A stretch of DNA of 37,577 nt. It comes from Flavobacterium sp. (GTDB taxonomy: Bacteria > Bacteroidota > Bacteroidia > Flavobacteriales > Flavobacteriaceae). The position numbers were made by a program, and so were the translations under genes. Numbering within the stretch: the stretch's first letter is position 1; the number at the start of each line of letters is the position of its first letter. Location of the stretch: the NCBI RefSeq assembly GCF_030146175.1, contig NZ_JASLCE010000032.1:1-37577 (forward strand). Reading direction: 5' to 3'. The notes beneath the pieces were generated by a model. The model worked only from the letters and a program-made list of their open reading frames with translations. It was not told the DNA's origin and did no database searches. This document shows, piece after piece, positions 33,295 through 37,577 of the stretch.

Positions 33295-35268
33295 ATGAAC
33301 AGCAACTCAGAATTTGGAAGCATTGCATTTGATTTGCCAAAAAACCAATCAAATGTGATTAAAGTTATTGGTGTAGGTGGCGGTGGTAGTAATGCCATTA
33401 ACCACATGTTTAAACAAGGAATTAAAGGAGTAGATTTCGTGGTTTGTAATACCGATTCACAGGCATTGCAAAGCAGTTCGGTTCCGAATAAAATTCAACT
33501 TGGCGTTAACTTGACAGAAGGGCTTGGAGCCGGAGCAAATCCAGAAGTAGGACAACAGTCGGCTTTGGAAAGTATCGAGGAAATTGAGAAAATGTTGGAC
33601 GTAAATACCAAAATGGTGTTTATTACGGCCGGTATGGGTGGTGGAACCGGAACAGGAGCTGCACCGGTAATCGCGCAATTGTCCAAAGAAAGAGATATCC
33701 TGACTGTAGGAATTGTAACGATTCCATTCCAGTTTGAAGGAAAAGTACGTCAGGAACAAGCCTTGTTGGGAGTAGAAAGACTTCGCAAACAGGTGGATTC
33801 GTTAATCGTTATCAACAACAATAAATTAAGAGAAGTATACGGTAACTTAGGATTCAAGGCCGGATTCTCCAAAGCGGATGAAGTATTGGCAACCGCTTCA
33901 CGAGGAATCGCCGAAGTAATTACACACCACTATACGCAGAATATCGACTTAAAAGATGCGAAAACCGTATTGTCCAACAGTGGAACCGCTATTATGGGAT
34001 CGGCTGTGGCAAACGGCGAAAACAGAGCGAAAGATGCGATTGTGGATGCATTGGATTCTCCGTTGTTAAACGACAACAAAATTACCGGTGCTAAAAACGT
34101 ATTATTATTGATCGTATCCGGAACCAACGAAATCACGATTGACGAAATCGGAGAGATCAACGACCATATCCAGGAAGAAGCGGGCTACAATGCCAACATC
34201 ATCATGGGGGTTGGTGAAGATGAATCGTTAGGAGACGCTATTGCGGTAACCATCATTGCTACGGGATTTAACGTAGAGCAACAGGCGGAAATCGTAAATA
34301 CAGAGCCAAAAAAAATTATTCACACCTTAGAGGGTGAGCAAAAATTGGTTCAGGATTTATCGGCAACCGGATTTGTACCATCATTTGACTTCTCAACTCC
34401 GGTTGAAAAAGCAACGGCACAAGCGATGATCAATGATATTATTGCTGAACAACCGGAAGAAAAAATCGTTTTCGCTTTAGAAGAAGAAGTGGAAGTAGAA
34501 GAAGTATACGAAAAAAAACAACCGACGGCAGTAATTGAAGAAGAATTAGAATTGCCAACGGCAGATTTTATCAATAACCTGGATGTGTTTTTCGAAATCG
34601 TTTCACCGGTAAAAGAGGAAGCTCCGGCTCCGACTCCGGTTATGAGAGACGTTCGCGAAATTGAGGTAATCGAACCGCAGTTTGTACTGCCAAAAGTAGA
34701 AGAGCAAATTGCCTTTTCATTCGATTTGCCGGTAACAGCAGCTCAGGACAGAGTTGTTTTCGATCTTAGCAATGAAACCAAAGATATCAAAGTAAACCAA
34801 CCGGTACAGGTGGTTCCGGTAACGGAAGTAAACCAGTCGGGAGTGGTGAAATACTCTTTGGAAGATTATATGGAGAAAGAAAACGAACTATTGGCTTCTA
34901 AAGCGGTTGAACCTGTAAAAGAAGAACCGGTTGCGGAAGAGTTAAACTTTACGATGCGAAAAGTAGAGCCGGCTCAGACACAATCCAGCTTCGACGAGAT
35001 TTCTCCGGTTGAAATGACGATCGAGGAAACGTTGCGAATGAGAGCCGAAGAGCGCAAAAGAAAAATGAAAGAGTTCAATTACAAATTCAATAACAGCGCT
35101 TCCCGCGTGAATGAATTGGAAAAAGAACCGGCATATAAAAGAATGGGAGTCGATTTAAACGCCGCTTCTGTTGATAATAGCAAATCGCGTATGTCATTGG
35201 GAATGGATAGTAACGACGACTTACAGTTGCGTTCGAACAACTCTTTTCTACATGATAACGTAGACTAA
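33295..35268 (+). CDS. ftsZ: Tubulin-like division GTPase FtsZ with very long C-terminal linker
   Basis: A 657-aa FtsZ (E. coli 383). The globular GTPase covers about 1-335, with GTP-binding GGGTGTG at 115-121 and the T7 synergy loop NIDLKD at 216-221. About 300 residues of acidic, Val/Pro/Glu-rich linker follow, then a basic stretch (RAEERKRKMKEFNYKF) and the end LRSNNSFLHDNVD. The tail does not have the usual DIPAFLR-type conserved peptide, so partner binding may differ. Long FtsZ linkers are usual in Flavobacteria. Last gene of the dcw operon; a terminator follows 24 nt later. Confidence 0.96.
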   Translation: MNSNSEFGSIAFDLPKNQSNVIKVIGVGGGGSNAINHMFKQGIKGVDFVVCNTDSQALQSSSVPNKIQLGVNLTEGLGAGANPEVGQQSALESIEEIEKMLDVNTKMVFITAGMGGGTGTGAAPVIAQLSKERDILTVGIVTIPFQFEGKVRQEQALLGVERLRKQVDSLIVINNNKLREVYGNLGFKAGFSKADEVLATASRGIAEVITHHYTQNIDLKDAKTVLSNSGTAIMGSAVANGENRAKDAIVDALDSPLLNDNKITGAKNVLLLIVSGTNEITIDEIGEINDHIQEEAGYNANIIMGVGEDESLGDAIAVTIIATGFNVEQQAEIVNTEPKKIIHTLEGEQKLVQDLSATGFVPSFDFSTPVEKATAQAMINDIIAEQPEEKIVFALEEEVEVEEVYEKKQPTAVIEEELELPTADFINNLDVFFEIVSPVKEEAPAPTPVMRDVREIEVIEPQFVLPKVEEQIAFSFDLPVTAAQDRVVFDLSNETKDIKVNQPVQVVPVTEVNQSGVVKYSLEDYMEKENELLASKAVEPVKEEPVAEELNFTMRKVEPAQTQSSFDEISPVEMTIEETLRMRAEERKRKMKEFNYKFNNSASRVNELEKEPAYKRMGVDLNAASVDNSKSRMSLGMDSNDDLQLRSNNSFLHDNVD

Positions 35269-35292
35269 CTAACCTACATTTGAGAAACCTTT

Positions 35293-35327
35293 AACCCGAA
35301 ATCAAACCCGATTTCGGGTTATTTTTT
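35293..35327 (+). terminator. Terminator of the dcw operon
   Basis: AACCCGAAAT (35293-35302) pairs with ATTTCGGGTT (35311-35320), 8-nt loop, then ATTTTTT. It is the first clear terminator since mraZ. Confidence 0.85.
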
Positions 35328-35328
35328 A

Positions 35329-35336
35329 TATCTTCG
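35329..35336 (+). promoter_or_regulatory. Near-consensus -7 box for yqeY
   Basis: TATCTTCG differs from TAnnTTTG at one base and follows the dcw terminator. It would leave a leader of about 85 nt before yqeY. Confidence 0.4.
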
Positions 35337-35357
35337 CAAAGCATTCCGGAACAAAGA

Positions 35358-35422
35358 ATGTCGTACAAATGGCATTTTGGAAATCACTTTTTCGGATCAA
35401 TAAACGAAAATTAAACCATTAA
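35358..35422 (+). other. Two overlapping tiny ORFs in the yqeY leader
   Basis: ATG at 35358 opens an 18-codon frame (starts MSYKWHFGNHFF, stop 35412-35414). ATG at 35369 opens a 17-codon frame (starts MAFWKSLFRIN, basic, stop 35420-35422). The second stops 4 nt before the yqeY ATG. Both are too short to call genes; they may be leader peptides or chance. Confidence 0.3.
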
Positions 35423-35426
35423 AAAT

Positions 35427-35873
35427 ATGAGCTTACAGACTAAGATCATGGACGAAATGAAAACCGCCATGAAAGCCAAAGATACCGTAGCGCTAGAAGC
35501 CTTACGTGCCATTAAATCGGAAATTTTATTAGCGCAGACTTCCGGAACAGGTCAGGAATTAAAAGAAGAAGACGAAATAAAAATATTACAAAAACTGGTA
35601 AAACAACGAAAAGACAGTGCGACTATTTTTAGCGAGCAGGGAAGAGCGGATTTAGCAGAGCCGGAATTGGCTCAGGTTGCCGTGATCGAAAAGTTTTTAC
35701 CGGCACAATTGTCTGAAGCAGAGGTAGAAGCAATTATTACAAAAATCATTGCCGACGGTGGTTTTTCCGGAATGGGAAGCATGGGACAGGTAATGGGTGT
35801 TGCTTCTAAAGAATTGGCAGGTAAAGCTGATGGAAAAACAATTTCAACAATTGTAAAAAAGCTTCTGGCATAA
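35427..35873 (+). CDS. yqeY: GatB/YqeY-domain protein
   Basis: A 148-aa free-standing YqeY-domain protein, related to the C-terminal tRNA-binding tail of GatB (Asp/Glu-tRNA amidotransferase). Recognisable parts are the helical start MDEMKTAMKAKD, RAIKSEILLAQ, QRKDSATIF, EKFLPAQLSEAEVE and the GSMGQVMGVASKELAGKADGK stretch with two short turns. Function is unproven; tRNA-related binding is the usual inference. It follows ftsZ in many Flavobacteria but here has its own promoter-like site. Confidence 0.92.
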   Translation: MSLQTKIMDEMKTAMKAKDTVALEALRAIKSEILLAQTSGTGQELKEEDEIKILQKLVKQRKDSATIFSEQGRADLAEPELAQVAVIEKFLPAQLSEAEVEAIITKIIADGGFSGMGSMGQVMGVASKELAGKADGKTISTIVKKLLA

Positions 35874-35886
35874 TTTGCAAAAATCA

Positions 35887-35915
35887 AATCAGATTGTTTT
35901 CTTTGCAATCTGATT
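35887..35915. repeat. Inverted repeat after yqeY
   Basis: AATCAGATTG (35887-35896) and CAATCTGATT (35906-35915) form a 10-bp stem with a 9-nt loop. Only A residues follow, so it is a poor forward terminator. It might protect the yqeY 3' end or act on the opposite strand. Confidence 0.5.
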
Positions 35916-35921
35916 AAAAAT

Positions 35922-35998
35922 GGCCGCGTAGTTCAACTGGATAGAATATCAGATTTCGGCTCTGAGGGTTGGGGGTTCGAACCCCTCCGTGGTCACCA
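35922..35998 (+). tRNA. tRNA-Arg(TCG)
   Basis: A full 77-nt cloverleaf. The acceptor stem 35922-35928 pairs with the seven bases before discriminator A (two G-T wobbles). The anticodon stem TCAGA/TCTGA holds loop TTTCGGC with anticodon TCG (CGA codons). The T arm has loop TTCGAAC, and CCA is encoded at 35996-35998. A terminator overlaps its end. tRNA genes are common integration sites, and accessory-type genes follow. Confidence 0.94.
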
Positions 35999-36038
35999 AA
36001 TCTCCAAAAGAGTTTTTCTTTTTTGGAGATTTTTTTTG
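35998..36038 (+). terminator. Terminator of tRNA-Arg
   Basis: AAATCTCCAAAA (35998-36009) pairs with TTTTGGAGATTT (36021-36032), followed by a T-run to 36038. Confidence 0.85.
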
Positions 36039-36113
36039 TTTTATAAGTTATTGAGGTGGAAATCTTGTTGTTGAGAAATGGTGCTTATTCTGCACATTGA
36101 TGTGAATAAATAG

Positions 36114-36217
36114 AGCGGACACGAGCAAGATGCTCGCACCAGCAGGGGTAAAAAATATGCTACAAAATAAGTGTTTTTATGACACGAAACAAAATTACAG
36201 CTCCAGCATAATCCGCT
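36114..36217. repeat. REP-like palindromic patch between tRNA-Arg and the SUKH gene
   Basis: The 36039-36302 stretch has no gene. It contains a GC-richer segment with a compact hairpin, CGAGCA (36122-36127) and TGCTCG (36131-36136). Outer hexamers AGCGGA (36114-36119) and TCCGCT (36212-36217) are inverted copies about 100 nt apart. It looks like a dispersed repeat or a small miniature element; copy number is unknown. Confidence 0.4.
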
Positions 36218-36270
36218 AAAAATGAATTTTTAAATCTATTTCCTTTCCTCCTTTTTGTTTGTCTTTTCGA

Positions 36271-36278
36271 TATATTTG
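36271..36278 (+). promoter_or_regulatory. -7 box for the SUKH-family gene
   Basis: TATATTTG fits TAnnTTTG and lies 24 nt before the ATG at 36303. It rules out the longer reading from TTG at 36255, which would start upstream of the box. Confidence 0.5.
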
Positions 36279-36302
36279 CAGACACCCCTAATTTATTTAC
36301 CC

Positions 36303-37091
36303 ATGAAAATATACCAGGATTTTTTTGATACGCTTAAAAAATATTTACTGCTTTTAGAAATTGATAAAAAAAAGGGGATTGTCGGATGCAATGATCAAGA
36401 TATTGAAAAGCTAAAGAATGAAAAAGGCGCAATTCCTGCGGCTTATGAAGCTTATTTGAGAAGTATCGGAAAAAAATTCTTATTCGAATTTATGGATGCT
36501 GAAGATATGGCTTTTGAAAGCTTGGACTATATCAATTCTTTTGCGAATGATGTATTTAAAGAAAATGCTTTACAAATAGAAAAGGATTTTTTTGTTATTT
36601 CTGAAAGGCGAAATGACTATATTTCTCTAATCTATTCGGATGAAGAAAACCCCGAAGTATGGATTATGAGTGAGTATTGGGATGAAAAAGAGGGCGAAAA
36701 TCTTTCCGTTCGAACCAATAGTTTTACAACATTGATGCTTATTTTTTTCCAACAAACGCTGCGTAATCATACGGCGAGTTTTCATTTTATTCCCAGTACG
36801 ATTAAAAATAAGGAAGCTTACTTCCGGGAAAAATATCAAAACTGGCTGAACGGTTTAAAAACAATAAAAAACATCATCGATCAGTATCCAAATGATAACA
36901 ATTTGATCAACGAACTAAACAGTTCCTTTTTAGATTATTATATGGCAAATGAGGACGCCATAACCGGATCTTTAAACAAATCGGAATCCGTTGAAGAAAA
37001 GGAGGCTGACATAATTACTGATCCGTCATATTTACCCGAAACAGCGAAGAAGAAAAGTTTATTTGAAAAACTAAAAGATCTTTTCGGGTAA
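36303..37091 (+). CDS. SUKH (SMI1/KNR4)-like protein, putative immunity protein
   Basis: A 262-aa soluble protein without signal peptide. Residues about 15-60 show the SMI1/KNR4 pattern: DIEKLKNEKGAIPAAYEAYL, a short loop, then the aromatic/acidic strand region around DYISLIYSDEENPEVWIM. SUKH proteins commonly neutralise toxins of contact-dependent or type VI systems. The C-terminal third is charged and ends in a basic helix (KKKSLFEKLKDLF) without a known fold. The gene has more AT-rich codons than the dcw genes and follows tRNA-Arg. Immunity is inferred from family and setting; no intact toxin gene is within the window. Confidence 0.62.
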   Translation: MKIYQDFFDTLKKYLLLLEIDKKKGIVGCNDQDIEKLKNEKGAIPAAYEAYLRSIGKKFLFEFMDAEDMAFESLDYINSFANDVFKENALQIEKDFFVISERRNDYISLIYSDEENPEVWIMSEYWDEKEGENLSVRTNSFTTLMLIFFQQTLRNHTASFHFIPSTIKNKEAYFREKYQNWLNGLKTIKNIIDQYPNDNNLINELNSSFLDYYMANEDAITGSLNKSESVEEKEADIITDPSYLPETAKKKSLFEKLKDLFG

Positions 37092-37226
37092 CAACAAATT
37101 TATATATAACCATTTAGTGAATGTGCAAACAAAAAGTAGCGTAAAAGTTAAGCTACATTTTATACATAGTTATTTTTTACGACATTCTTTCCTCCGCTAA
37201 ATTTAAGATTTTGAACTTAACTCTAA
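37092..37226. other. AT-rich spacer with no open gene
   Basis: All forward frames are broken by stops. It has a small inverted repeat GTAGC/GCTAC (starting near 37136) and an AACTTA/TAAGTT pair near 37213-37240. It could be decayed coding sequence upstream of the fragment at 37227. Confidence 0.4.
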
Positions 37227-37343
37227 CGCCACGCTAAGTTAGCATATCCAATCTCAAGAGAACATGCAGAATTGCATTATAATAATACTCCACGACCCAA
37301 TAAGAATACGTTAATGATGAGTGTAACACTAAAAGTAGTTTAA
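37227..37343 (+). pseudogene. Possible orphan 3' fragment of a toxin gene
   Basis: A 38-codon frame, open from just after the stop at 37224 to TAA at 37341-37343, encodes RHAKLAYPISREHAELHYN and continues to LMMSVTLKVV. It ends 2 nt before the next ATG, the spacing typical of a toxin tail and its immunity gene. There is no proper start codon except two internal ATGs near the end. It may be chance; length alone cannot prove coding. Confidence 0.25.
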
Positions 37344-37345
37344 AA

Positions 37346-37577
37346 ATGATACATAGACGTTTTATAGGTAGATTGAATGAGCCAGAAAAAATCGGCACAA
37401 TAGATATATCAATTTTGAAAGCAAAATATGCAACACAATTAGCCACTCTTATCGATAGTGATGTTCTTTTGGAATATCTTGAACATTATGGCGAATCAGT
37501 TTTCATGAATGGGCTATTTTCTTTTATAAATCCTCTTGATTATGAAACATTATTAAAAGAGTTTCCAAAATTAAAAA
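37346..37577 (+). CDS. GAD-like/Tdi1-like putative immunity protein (5' part, cut by window end)
   Basis: An open frame starts at the ATG at 37346 (MIHRRFIGRLNEP) and runs 77 codons to the window edge without a stop. The stretch LLEYLEHYGESVFMNGLFSFINPLDYETLL has the shape of GAD-like/DUF1851 (Tdi1-type) immunity proteins: a helix ending in YG, a glycine, aromatic residues, then NPxDY. Together with the SUKH gene upstream this suggests an immunity array. The assignment rests on pattern recall and a partial sequence. Confidence 0.5.
   Translation, partial: MIHRRFIGRLNEPEKIGTIDISILKAKYATQLATLIDSDVLLEYLEHYGESVFMNGLFSFINPLDYETLLKEFPKLK

Noticed and set aside
32934..33407. 157-codon minus-strand frame spanning the ftsA/ftsZ junction
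   Set aside because: It covers two well-supported genes on the other strand and has no recognisable features.
1..37577. CRISPR array, insertion sequence or prophage genes
   Set aside because: No regularly spaced repeats, no transposase and no phage structural genes are visible in any frame.

Overview
The window looks like a chromosomal segment of a Flavobacteriaceae bacterium, most likely Flavobacterium or a close relative. Four things point there: gldB and gldC (gliding genes) sit beside nadE; the division/cell-wall cluster has the Bacteroidetes form, with a PASTA-tailed FtsI, a FtsZ of about 657 residues and no murF or ddl; TAnnTTTG promoter boxes recur while Shine-Dalgarno sequences are almost absent; and the codon use is AT-leaning. 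Most of the window is housekeeping sequence. The only accessory-looking part is the last 1.6 kb.

Layout. 1-54 is the 3' part of tRNA-Gly(TCC), which shares a terminator with a convergent dipeptidase E gene (pepE). 979-6088 is a co-directional set of three tandem secreted paralogues with a carboxypeptidase-regulatory-like fold, a DUF6702-like protein and an M1 metallopeptidase. 6158-8934 carries a TatA-like protein, a PAP2 phosphatase, a convergent O-methyltransferase and rlmN. 9200-12638 carries a polyprenyl diphosphate synthase and a sigma factor / anti-sigma-like protein / beta-barrel trio. 12750-19171 carries dnaG, an orphan LuxR-type response regulator, nadE, the divergent gldB-gldC pair, engB and an alpha/beta hydrolase.

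19515-35327 is one long dcw operon: mraZ, rsmH, ftsL, ftsI, murE, mraY, murD, ftsW, murG, murC, ftsQ, ftsA, ftsZ. I see no internal terminator, and many neighbours overlap or lie within 25 nt of each other. Three GTGG direct repeats with an exact 10-bp period lie just upstream of the mraZ -7 box and look like MraZ autoregulatory boxes. The genes make the cytoplasmic and lipid-linked peptidoglycan precursors (MurC, D, E, MraY, MurG), polymerise and crosslink them at the septum (FtsW, FtsI), and build the division ring (FtsL, Q, A, Z). yqeY follows, behind its own promoter-like site and a short leader with two tiny overlapping ORFs.

35922-37577 holds tRNA-Arg(TCG), a REP-like palindromic patch, a SUKH (SMI1/KNR4) protein, a possible 38-codon toxin-tail remnant, and the truncated start of a GAD/Tdi1-like immunity gene. 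It reads like the edge of a tRNA-linked toxin/immunity island that continues past the window. The points I rate highest for follow-up are that island, a DnaG whose four zinc ligands are all replaced, the three-paralogue/M1 peptidase cluster, the sigma/anti-sigma-like/OMP trio and the MraZ box array.
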